From Paenibacillus daejeonensis DSM 15491 (GTDB lineage Bacteria > Bacillota > Bacilli > Paenibacillales > Paenibacillaceae), in the NCBI RefSeq assembly GCF_000378385.1, contig NZ_KB899686.1, positions 1 through 34,419 of the forward strand: 34,419 nucleotides of DNA, read 5' to 3'. Both the position numbers and the translations under genes were made by a program. The notes beneath the pieces were generated by a model that made no database searches, was not told where the DNA came from, and saw only the letters and a program-made list of their open reading frames with translations. Position 1 is the first letter of the stretch. Each line of letters starts with the position of its first letter. This document shows positions 10,287-17,823 of this stretch, piece after piece.

Positions 10287-10315
10287 ATTCTAGCGAATCC
10301 CGCTTCATCTTCCAA
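10287..10315 (-). promoter_or_regulatory. Predicted aadK promoter
   Basis: On the minus strand -35 TTGGAA (10310-10315) and -10 TAGAAT (10287-10292) are 17 bases apart, about 62 bases upstream of the chosen aadK ATG. Confidence 0.55.
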
Positions 10316-10391
10316 CCCGGCATATAGGCAAAATCACTAGATTGTGTTACTATTATCCAAAAACGTGTTACGATTCAGGAGCGATTATCTG

Positions 10392-11471
10392 TTGAAGAAG
10401 TCTGGCTTTGCCGCACGCGTGCGTTCGATCTTTCATCCAGATGAACCAAATATGACCGTCATTGTTCCCGCCTTGCTGCTTCTCGCGTTGGCATCCATCA
10501 TCCTCGCTGTTGGGCTTGGCCCGGTGTCAGTCCATGCCGTTACGGTTGCCAAGATCGTGGCGAGCAAGCTGTCTCTGCTGGCTTCCTCTGTCGATCGGGA
10601 TTGGACGCAGTTGGAGGAAAATATCGTCTGGACCCTGCGGATGCCCCGCGTTCTGCTCGGCATGATCGTCGGTGCTTCGCTGGCAGTCACTGGCGTTGCC
10701 ATGCAGGCGCTTGTCCGCAATGCGCTGGCTGACCCGTTTTTGCTAGGGGTCTCCTCTGGCGCTGCAGCCACCGCCACGCTCGGCATGCTGTTTGGCGTGT
10801 TTGCCTTTCTGGGCACCTACGTGCTCTCCATCAGTGCCTTTCTGGGCGCTGCCGCGACGATCATCATCGTCTATGCGATTTCCAGAGTCAAGGGACGAAT
10901 TCACATCACCCAATTGCTGCTCTCCGGTGTCGTCATTGCGATGATCATGGACTCGATAACGAACATCATTACGCTCAGCGCTCCCAATGCGCTCGGCTTG
11001 CACAGCGCAGCCTTTTGGATGTCTGGCAGCCTGGCTGGCGCCAAATGGGCGTACCTTACCCTGCCGCTCATTGTCATGGTATGCTGCATCACCGCGCTTA
11101 TGATTTCATACCGGTCGCTGAACGCCTTGACCCTGGGCGACGAGACCGCCGGCACCTTGGGCTACAATGTGAATCGGATGCAAAAGCTGCTGATCCTCGT
11201 CGCCTCCCTACTCGCTGGCGTCACCATTGCGGTCAGCGGGGCGATTGGCTTCATTGGGCTGATGGTGCCACATCTTACGCGGCTGCTCGTCGGGTCAGAT
11301 CACAAGCGTGTCCTTATCGTCAGCGCCTTGCTCGGCGGTATCCTCGTCGTCTGGGCTGATGTCGTCGCCCGTATGGTCATCGCCCCACAGGAGCTTCCGA
11401 TCGGTCTCCTGACCTCACTTGTAGGCGGACCCTTTTTTATCTGGCTGTTGAAGCGGAGGTCGCGCGAATGA
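10392..11471 (+). CDS. FecCD-family ABC transporter permease
   Basis: The protein is about 359 residues with many hydrophobic segments. The FecCD/BtuC hallmark is clear: LRMPRVLLGMIVGASLAVTG followed by NALADPFLLGVSSGA. A second hallmark, AGVTIAVSGAIGFIGLMVPH, lies near the C-terminus. It forms the membrane channel for import of a metal chelate, siderophore, haem or corrinoid. I prefer TTG 10392 (AGGAG 10 bases before it); GTG starts at 10344 and 10365 are in frame. The stop overlaps the ATPase start (ATGA). No cobalamin riboswitch is visible upstream. A direct repeat GTGTTAC at 10344 and 10365 may be a regulatory site. Confidence 0.9.
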   Translation: MKKSGFAARVRSIFHPDEPNMTVIVPALLLLALASIILAVGLGPVSVHAVTVAKIVASKLSLLASSVDRDWTQLEENIVWTLRMPRVLLGMIVGASLAVTGVAMQALVRNALADPFLLGVSSGAAATATLGMLFGVFAFLGTYVLSISAFLGAAATIIIVYAISRVKGRIHITQLLLSGVVIAMIMDSITNIITLSAPNALGLHSAAFWMSGSLAGAKWAYLTLPLIVMVCCITALMISYRSLNALTLGDETAGTLGYNVNRMQKLLILVASLLAGVTIAVSGAIGFIGLMVPHLTRLLVGSDHKRVLIVSALLGGILVVWADVVARMVIAPQELPIGLLTSLVGGPFFIWLLKRRSRE

Positions 11472-12259
11472 AAGGGGATCACATGAGATTACAAGTGGAG
11501 CAGCTCAGTTTCTCGTATGACGACGATCCGATTCTGGAGAATATCCGGCTTCATGTCGGGAACGGAGAATTCGTCGGGATCCTGGGGCCCAACGGCAGCG
11601 GCAAATCCACGGTGTTGAAAAATTTGTACCGCGCCCTCAAGCCCAACGCGGGTCTGCTGCTCCTCGATGGCGAGGATCTGCTGCGGATGAATAACAAAAA
11701 AGCCGCCACCAAGCTGGGCGTTGTCGGTCAGGAGCAGGCGGTGCCGTTTGACTTTAAAGTGGCGGATATTGTCGCCATGGGACGCAGCCCGCACAAAGGG
11801 CTGTTCGACGGCGATACCCAGGAAGACAAAGTGATCGTACAAGCCGCCCTGCAGCAGACGGGTCTGGCGGACAAAAGCCGGCGCAGCTACAGTAACCTGT
11901 CCGGCGGCGAGAAGCAGCGGGTGCTGCTGGCAAGGGTGTTGGCCCAGCAAACCGAGTTTCTCATAATGGACGAGCCGACGAATCATCTGGACATCTATTA
12001 CCAGCTGCAAATGTTCGATCTCATCAAGAGCTTGAAGATCACGGTGCTGTCTGCCATTCATGATCTCAATCTGGCCGCCCTCTATTGCGACCGCCTGTAT
12101 GTGTTGCGAGACGGCCGATTATATACAACCGGTACCCCTGAAGATGTGCTAACCCCGGAGATGATCCGTGACGTATATGGCGTGCATGCCGACGTGACGC
12201 TTCACCCGGTGACAGGCAAACTATCCATTACGTATGTACCGGACAGCCTACAGAACTAA
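11468..12259 (+). CDS. FecE/BtuD-type ABC transporter ATPase
   Basis: This 263-residue ATPase energises the adjacent permease. Walker A GPNGSGKST is at about 40-48, signature LSGGE at 144-148, Walker B LIMDEP at 165-170, and the switch histidine lies in SAIHDLNLA. It overlaps the permease by 4 bases, so it is translationally coupled. Both ATG 11468 (GGAGG 8 bases upstream) and ATG 11483 (AAAGGGG 5 bases upstream) have good ribosome binding sites, so the start is uncertain by five residues. Confidence 0.93.
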   Translation: MKGDHMRLQVEQLSFSYDDDPILENIRLHVGNGEFVGILGPNGSGKSTVLKNLYRALKPNAGLLLLDGEDLLRMNNKKAATKLGVVGQEQAVPFDFKVADIVAMGRSPHKGLFDGDTQEDKVIVQAALQQTGLADKSRRSYSNLSGGEKQRVLLARVLAQQTEFLIMDEPTNHLDIYYQLQMFDLIKSLKITVLSAIHDLNLAALYCDRLYVLRDGRLYTTGTPEDVLTPEMIRDVYGVHADVTLHPVTGKLSITYVPDSLQN

Positions 12260-12272
12260 GGAGATTACAACT

Positions 12273-13256
12273 GTGAAAAAACAATGGATTGGCGGTTGGA
12301 TGAGCGTCCTGTTGGCATCCAGCCTGCTCGCAGGCTGTGGTTCATCACCAACAGGCAATGAGGAGCAAGCGACCGAGCCCTCTCAGCCAGACACCTCCTA
12401 TAATGAGCTGATACTGGACAATTACGGGCGCGAAATTACGATTACAGTAAAACCAGAGAACGTCCTGACCCTGGGACCGAATGCGACGGAGCTGTTTGTC
12501 GCGCTTGGACTTACGGATCTGATCGTCGGCAACAGTCTGGATAATCACAGCCGCGGCGCTCTCCCTGAGTATGCGGATGACTACGACAGAGTCCCTGAAT
12601 TGACCTACGGCTCCGCCACGCGCGAGGCTGTGATTGCCAGTGGTGCCGATTTCATCTATGGCATCGATTGGGAGTTTGGCAGCGAGGGGCTGGACATCGA
12701 GGAGCTGGCTTCGCTGCAGATGACAACCTATATGAACAGCGCTTCTTCGCTGGAGGAGATGTATCAGGAGATCCGTGATCTGGGGGCCATATTTGAGATC
12801 GAGGACAAGGCCGAAGCCTTTATCGCCGATCAGGAGGCACGAATCGCGGCTGTACAAGATCAGGTCGATGGCCTTGAACCTGTAAAAGTTCTCGTTTACG
12901 ATAGCGGCGGCGATGGCGTCTTCACAGCGGGTGGAACAAATTTTGAAACGTTGCTGATCGAATATGCTGGCGGCGTCAATGTGTTCGACGATATCCAGGA
13001 TCAGCAGTGGACCACCGTCAGTTATGAAGAAGTGTTGAAGCGCGACCCCGACGTCATTGTCATTCACGATTATGACTCCCCGTCGCTGGAGCACAAGATT
13101 GAGGCTATCAAAGCAGACCCCGCTCTCTCGCAGCTTGAGAGTGTGCAGCAGGAACGATTTGTCGCCATTTCGCTCGAAAGTGTGCTGCCGGGCAACCGGA
13201 TGGCGTATACGGTAGAAACGCTGGCCAAAGGCTTTTATCCCGAGCAGGTGAAATAG
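12273..13256 (+). CDS. ABC transporter substrate-binding lipoprotein (FepB/BtuF type)
   Basis: This 327-residue protein starts at GTG 12273 (AAGGAG 9 bases upstream), 13 bases after the ATPase. A lipoprotein signal peptide ends in LAGC with Cys22. The mature part shows the helical-backbone class III binding protein pattern (RVLTLGPNATELFVALGL-like; DADFIYG; DPDVIVIHDYD). It captures the substrate outside the membrane and delivers it to the permease. The ligand cannot be told from sequence; siderophore, haem, corrinoid or another metal complex are all possible. Confidence 0.9.
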   Translation: MKKQWIGGWMSVLLASSLLAGCGSSPTGNEEQATEPSQPDTSYNELILDNYGREITITVKPENVLTLGPNATELFVALGLTDLIVGNSLDNHSRGALPEYADDYDRVPELTYGSATREAVIASGADFIYGIDWEFGSEGLDIEELASLQMTTYMNSASSLEEMYQEIRDLGAIFEIEDKAEAFIADQEARIAAVQDQVDGLEPVKVLVYDSGGDGVFTAGGTNFETLLIEYAGGVNVFDDIQDQQWTTVSYEEVLKRDPDVIVIHDYDSPSLEHKIEAIKADPALSQLESVQQERFVAISLESVLPGNRMAYTVETLAKGFYPEQVK

Positions 13257-13304
13257 TCGAACGTTCCATAGATAATAAAATGAAAGCAAGGAGTGTTGGC
13301 AAAC

Positions 13305-13994
13305 ATGGCAGGTAACGACCCGCTATACGACGTCTGGTGGTCTCATGCCGAAGCGGAGGAAACGATGGAAGCCGAGCATGCGCCGATGTGGGAAGAAATC
13401 ATCGGGCTGATCCGGGAAGATGACCTAACCGACGCAACTGTGCTGGACTTCGGCTGCAACCGTGGCGGCTTCTTGCGCCATCTGCATGCCAGAAAGCCGT
13501 TCCGCTCCGGTGTAGGCATTGATCTGGGCACGGCGTCCATACAACTGGCCAATGAGCGCAAGGGAAAATTGCCGCTGACCTATGTGGCTACGGGTTCCCC
13601 GGAAGCGTTAGCTACACGGTTTGATCTGGGGTTCTGTCTGTCGGTCATCTATCTAATCGGAGACCTGCCGGAACATGCCCATAAGGTGAAGCAATCGTTG
13701 CGACCGGGCGGCGTCTATTATGTCACCTATACCGATCTCTCGGACAATCCGAGTGCCGTGTTCTTCAAGGCCGGAATCGAAGAGCATACTTCGCTCACCG
13801 CGCATCTTCACACCTTGGACGATATTGCCTCTGCCTTTACCACACTCGGTTTTCAGGCTGAGCTGATGCGCAGAGTGCCGCGCGGGTTTGTTGCGCTCGG
13901 CGGCGAAAGCGAGTTTTTCCACTCCGTTCAAGATCAATTGAAGGCGCAGTATGAGCAGACCTACCTGTTCCGGTTTTCCTTGCCACAGACCTAA
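13305..13994 (+). CDS. Class I SAM-dependent methyltransferase linked to the importer
   Basis: This 229-residue protein has motif I VLDFGCNRGGFL (residues about 46-57) in place of the usual GxGxG, GIDL as the acidic end of strand 2, and a post-motif SLRPGGVYYVTYTDL. It starts 48 bases after the binding protein, and a terminator follows, so it is the fourth gene of the importer operon. ATG 13305 has AAGGAG 11 bases upstream. The likely role is to methylate the imported compound or a metabolite derived from it (inference). The family does not define a substrate. Confidence 0.8.
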   Translation: MAGNDPLYDVWWSHAEAEETMEAEHAPMWEEIIGLIREDDLTDATVLDFGCNRGGFLRHLHARKPFRSGVGIDLGTASIQLANERKGKLPLTYVATGSPEALATRFDLGFCLSVIYLIGDLPEHAHKVKQSLRPGGVYYVTYTDLSDNPSAVFFKAGIEEHTSLTAHLHTLDDIASAFTTLGFQAELMRRVPRGFVALGGESEFFHSVQDQLKAQYEQTYLFRFSLPQT

Positions 13995-14015
13995 ATAAGA
14001 AGCCGTTACACATAG

Positions 14016-14054
14016 AAGAGGAGCGCCATCCCGGTGAGGGACGGTGCTCCTCTT
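14016..14054. terminator. Terminator of the importer operon
   Basis: AAGAGGAGCGCCATCCC (14016-14032) pairs with GGGACGGTGCTCCTCTT (14038-14054), nearly perfectly, with a loop of 5 bases. It ends in CTCTTTT. It separates the importer operon from the convergent fucU and may act both ways. Confidence 0.85.
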
Positions 14055-14101
14055 TTGCTAATTCTTTTTGCTTCATCTCATGATTGCACTACTACTCAAG
14101 C

Positions 14102-14536
14102 TCAGTCAGGCTTAATGACGCCCTTCTTCAAGATAATGTTAGCATACAATGCACTCTCGCCCGTTGCGACGATGGCATAGGCCTGCTTGGCCCGCTCATA
14201 GAACGCGAAACGCTCGACATGCTCGAAGTCCGTCCGCTCCGGCTCATGCTGACTGACGATGCGGTGATACTCGTCCCAGATCGGCGTCTCTACCGTATCG
14301 CCTGGCACGACCTCCATCAGCGCCACCGCCCGCTCCGCATAAGGATCGAGCGGGAACAACTTGAGGACCGCATCCAGCAGATCGGGAATCGCATGCCCGT
14401 CGGCACGCACCAGACGCTGCGCATGGCTAGCCGCCGGGAAATTGCCGTCCCCCAGGACGATTTCGTCGCCATGTCCCATTTCCATCAGAATTTTCAACAG
14501 CTCAGGCGACACAATCGCCGGGATTCCTTTTAACAT
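14102..14536 (-). CDS. fucU: L-fucose mutarotase (RbsD/FucU family)
   Basis: This 144-residue protein begins MLKGIPAIVSPELLKILMEM and contains GHGDEIVLGDGNFPA, the family signature. FucU interconverts the alpha and beta anomers of L-fucose so that FucI can use them. ATG 14536 follows AGGAGG by 12 bases, which is long; the frame back to 14560 has no better site. It lies 6 kb from fucIKA and next to the GH127 gene. A cre-like site (12 of 14) is at 14581-14594. Confidence 0.88.
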   Translation of the reverse strand: MLKGIPAIVSPELLKILMEMGHGDEIVLGDGNFPAASHAQRLVRADGHAIPDLLDAVLKLFPLDPYAERAVALMEVVPGDTVETPIWDEYHRIVSQHEPERTDFEHVERFAFYERAKQAYAIVATGESALYANIILKKGVIKPD

Positions 14537-14659
14537 AGGTCTATCACGCCTCCTGTACATTCGCTTCTTACAAGCCTATCATGAAAGCGTTCCCCTGCCT
14601 ATCCCCGCATCCTGTCGCCTTCACTCTATTATCTTGCTTAGGTCGGAAACCAGCTCAGA

Positions 14660-16630
14660 TTATTGCGTGCGAATCCAGACCTGCATCTCGCCCGGCTGCC
14701 GGTTGCCCCAAGCATAGTAAGGCACCGCCTTGAGTGACAGACGCTCGGTCTGCTTCGGCTCCTGCCTGTACAGCTGCCGGTCGTCCCAATCGGACACGGT
14801 CTCTGCTACGCCTTCTGCGCTCAGCGTCACCAACGATCCGCCCAGCATCGGCTCTGTCTGCTCCGTTAGCTCCGCTTCGCGAGGCAGAATGACCGACGCC
14901 AGTACCTCCTGATTGTCCTGCTCTTCCAGACAATAGACGAGCGGTCCTCGTTGCAGAGATACCTTGCCGCTGTTCGCTCTCAGCCGCGGATGCGCGTACA
15001 GCCGGACCGGCTTCATCTCCGCATCCAGGACGATCGTGTCGCCTGCTTGCCAGCTCCGCGTCACATATGCATATCCATCTCTCACTTCCGCTTGAACTTG
15101 CTCGCCATTCACGGTCAGCTTCATGCCCTCTGACCAGCCCGGTACCCGGCAAGCGATGGTGAACGTGCCCGCTTGCTCTGGCTCGACCGTCAGCTTCACT
15201 GCGCCGTTCCAAGGGTAACCACTCTCCATCCGCAGCCGGACGCTGCCTTGATCCAGCGATACGGTGGCTTCATTGCCGATGTACAGATGCGCGTAAACCG
15301 TGTCCTGGGAGGCAGTGTAAATGTACTCGCCCAGCGATGCAATCAGGCGCGCAACATTGGGAGGGCAGCAGGAGCAGCCATACCAGGCCTGACGCACGGC
15401 CTTCACGTGACGGCGGCCCGGGTTCTTGTCACTGGCTTCCGGCCAGACCTCCATCGGATTGACATAGAAGTAATGCTTGCCGTCCGCTGCCATACCAGCA
15501 ATGACGGTATTGTAGAGCGCACGCTCCATCACGTCTGCATATTCACCCTTGGCTTCCAGCTGCAGCATCCGCTTGGCCCAGAAGATCAGACCAACGGAAG
15601 CGCAAGTCTCGGAGTAGTTGGTGTCGTTGGGCAGATCATAATCGAACGTGAATGCCTCCCCATGGAACGTGGAGCCAATACTGCCGGTGATATACATTTG
15701 CTTGTGAACGGTGTTGTCCCACAGCTTGCGGCAGGCTTCTAACAGGGCTTCGTCCCGGTTCAGAAGCGCCAGGTCCGCCATCGCTGTGTACATATAGACC
15801 GCCCGCACCGAATGCCCTACGGCCACGGATTGCTCTCTCACAGGCTGATGGGCCTGGTGATACGCCAGATTGGGATGGCCGGACGGGCCTTTGGTCCAGT
15901 GTCCGGTGCGACCCCGCTTCTCCCACTCCTCGACGAAGAAATGAGGCTCGGCTCCACGCTCATCAATGAAGAACTCTGCTAGCTTCAGATAACGCTTCTC
16001 GCCTGTTACCCGGTACAGCTTGACCAGAGCCAGCTCCACCTCCTGATGACCGTCATAGCCCCGCAGCTTGCCAGGCTCCGGTCCGAACCGCTCATCGATA
16101 TGATCCGCGAAGCGGCACACCACATCCAGCAGCTTACGCTTGCCCGTGCCTTCGTAATACGCAACAGCGGCCTCGATCATATGACCGGCGCAATACATCT
16201 CATGGCAGTCGAGCAGGTTGGTCCAGCGGTTCCCTGGTTCCTTCACGGTGTAAAAGGTATTCAGGTATCCGTCCGGCAACTGCGCCGCCTCGATCAAATC
16301 AATCGTCTCATCCGCCTGACGCTCCAGCTCGGCATCCGGATGCAGCGCCAGCGCATAGCCGACGGCTTCCAGCCATTTGGCTACGTCGCTATCCTGGAAC
16401 ACCATGCCCCCATACTCGCCCTCCTCCAGACCAGCCGCAATCCGGAAGTTGCGGATCGCATAGCTGGGCTCTGCGCCCTGAATCCGGTCATGCAGCGCCT
16501 CCCACTGGTAAGGGATGACGGTATCTTTAACAAGGGCTTCATACGAAGACCAGAATTCGTCTCGAATCTGAACGTTCTTAAGGGGAAGTCCTTGCACGTC
16601 GGGTTGCAATAATTGGTTGGACTGGGTCAT
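14660..16630 (-). CDS. Beta-L-arabinofuranosidase, GH127
   Basis: This 656-residue protein matches the family once called DUF1680. Residues correspond to HypBA1 with a constant offset of 3-4: Glu325 (GEAF), Glu341 and Cys343 (SETC), and Cys421-Cys422 (CSCCPP). In HypBA1 these form the Zn site and the cysteine nucleophile. There is no signal peptide, so it works on short beta-linked arabino-oligosaccharides in the cytoplasm. A CTGACA-18-TAAAGT promoter is upstream. An AraC regulator is divergent. Confidence 0.93.
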   Translation of the reverse strand: MTQSNQLLQPDVQGLPLKNVQIRDEFWSSYEALVKDTVIPYQWEALHDRIQGAEPSYAIRNFRIAAGLEEGEYGGMVFQDSDVAKWLEAVGYALALHPDAELERQADETIDLIEAAQLPDGYLNTFYTVKEPGNRWTNLLDCHEMYCAGHMIEAAVAYYEGTGKRKLLDVVCRFADHIDERFGPEPGKLRGYDGHQEVELALVKLYRVTGEKRYLKLAEFFIDERGAEPHFFVEEWEKRGRTGHWTKGPSGHPNLAYHQAHQPVREQSVAVGHSVRAVYMYTAMADLALLNRDEALLEACRKLWDNTVHKQMYITGSIGSTFHGEAFTFDYDLPNDTNYSETCASVGLIFWAKRMLQLEAKGEYADVMERALYNTVIAGMAADGKHYFYVNPMEVWPEASDKNPGRRHVKAVRQAWYGCSCCPPNVARLIASLGEYIYTASQDTVYAHLYIGNEATVSLDQGSVRLRMESGYPWNGAVKLTVEPEQAGTFTIACRVPGWSEGMKLTVNGEQVQAEVRDGYAYVTRSWQAGDTIVLDAEMKPVRLYAHPRLRANSGKVSLQRGPLVYCLEEQDNQEVLASVILPREAELTEQTEPMLGGSLVTLSAEGVAETVSDWDDRQLYRQEPKQTERLSLKAVPYYAWGNRQPGEMQVWIRTQ

Positions 16631-16662
16631 CTCGTTTCACGCTCCTGTACTGGAATGCCTTC

Positions 16663-16692
16663 ACTTTACCAGATGGGCGGGAACGCTGTCAG
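16663..16692 (-). promoter_or_regulatory. Predicted GH127 promoter with overlapping cre-like site
   Basis: On the minus strand -35 CTGACA (16687-16692) and -10 TAAAGT (16663-16668) are 18 bases apart. A 12-of-14 cre-like match lies at 16678-16691 and would cover the -35 region. The cre call is weak. Confidence 0.45.
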
Positions 16693-16722
16693 TATGCTAT
16701 GATGTATTTTAGGTGTTCAAAA

Positions 16723-17637
16723 ATGACCTCGTTAATGAATTGCTCAACGAAAGGAGCGGTTCCTATCGCTATTCTTCAACTGCCACTAGTTGAGCCACTC
16801 ACCTATCTCTCTGGAGGCCAGTTCCTCTCGACCGGAACCTGGGTGCATCGCGAGCGGACGATTGACAGCTATGAGCTGATCCTTGGCATCTCGGAGGTCA
16901 TGTACTTTCAGATCGGTGACCGGCTCTACGAATTGGCACCGGGCGACGCGCTGCTGCTGCAGCCGGATGAGCATCACCGGGGGTATCGGCCTTCGCCTGC
17001 CAACCTGTCATTTTATTGGTTTCACTTCCAGTGTCCCGTCGAGCCTAGTCTCCTTGCAGAGGAGGAGGCAATAGATAAGGAACAGCCGTCTGCCGCAGGC
17101 GACGCGCTCCTCATTCCCGCCTATCTGTCTACTCCGATACCTGCCCGCCTGCATATCCTTGCACAGCAGCTGCTCCATGTCGGAACCGGGCGGTATCACC
17201 ACCCGCGGTCGGCGGATTATTTTCTCACCTCGCTCCTGATTGAATTGTCGCAGCAGTATGTACAGCAGCTCCAGATGGCGGAGGAGCAAACACTCGACCA
17301 CAGCTTCCCCCGTATGCTGGAGTGGCTTAGGCTGCATGCCGGGGACAAGCAGCTCACTGTCGAACGGGTCGCCGAACGCTTCACTTATAACAAGGATTAT
17401 CTCTCGCGTATGTTCAAGCGCAGAATGGGCATCAATATGCTGGCCTATATTCATCGCCTCAAGCTCGACCGGGCCAAGGATCTGCTCTCACGTACGCCGC
17501 TCAATATCAAGGAAGTCGCCGACCGGGTCGGCCTGGAGGATGACAAGCAATTCATCAAGCTCTTCAAGCGCTACGAGGGCCTGACGCCCACGCAATACCG
17601 CAAGGCGTTTATTCTCACGCACATGAATGATGACTGA
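16723..17637 (+). CDS. AraC-family transcriptional regulator (GH127 locus)
   Basis: This 304-residue regulator has an N-terminal ligand-binding domain (SEVMYFQIGDRLYELAPGDALLLQPDEHH) and a C-terminal double helix-turn-helix (LTVERVAERFTYNKDYLSRMFKRRMG; IKEVADRVGLEDDKQFIKLFKR). The start is uncertain: ATG 16723 has an AGGTG 8 bases upstream, but the strongest site (GAAAGGAG, about 16750) precedes an ATC codon. It is divergent from GH127, which it probably controls in response to an arabino-sugar. Confidence 0.82.
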   Translation: MTSLMNCSTKGAVPIAILQLPLVEPLTYLSGGQFLSTGTWVHRERTIDSYELILGISEVMYFQIGDRLYELAPGDALLLQPDEHHRGYRPSPANLSFYWFHFQCPVEPSLLAEEEAIDKEQPSAAGDALLIPAYLSTPIPARLHILAQQLLHVGTGRYHHPRSADYFLTSLLIELSQQYVQQLQMAEEQTLDHSFPRMLEWLRLHAGDKQLTVERVAERFTYNKDYLSRMFKRRMGINMLAYIHRLKLDRAKDLLSRTPLNIKEVADRVGLEDDKQFIKLFKRYEGLTPTQYRKAFILTHMNDD

Positions 17638-17762
17638 TGCGCTGAGCTTGCGTTGATACGCCTCCAATCCAGACAGCCTTAATCAGAGCACGCTCACAGG
17701 CGCCGGCCTAAATGGGCTTGCCGCGTCTCCACGTCAAATGCCCCCACCCAGCACACGCAACG

Positions 17763-17796
17763 AAGCGCCATAGCTCTCAGGGAGAGCATGGCGCTT
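17763..17796. terminator. Terminator between convergent AraC and GH4 genes
   Basis: AAGCGCCAT-a-GCTCTC pairs with GAGAGC-ATGGCGCTT around a 3-base loop. The stem is strong but the T-tracts are weak on both strands. The placement between convergent genes supports the call. Confidence 0.65.
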
Positions 17797-17823
17797 TGTT
17801 CACTTCTATTCCTGCACGTGCAG

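Noticed and set aside
10226-10391. Cobalamin riboswitch or Fur/Zur box upstream of the FecCD operon
   Set aside because: The gap is too short for a B12 riboswitch and no complete Fur or Zur palindrome is visible.
14655-15212. Long antisense frames within the GH127, fucI, GH4 and abfA genes
   Set aside because: They are shadows of strongly supported genes, without ribosome binding sites or recognisable motifs.
16747-16770. ATC as start codon of the GH127-locus AraC gene
   Set aside because: GAAAGGAG is well placed before an ATC, but such starts are very rare; ATG 16723 is kept with reduced confidence.
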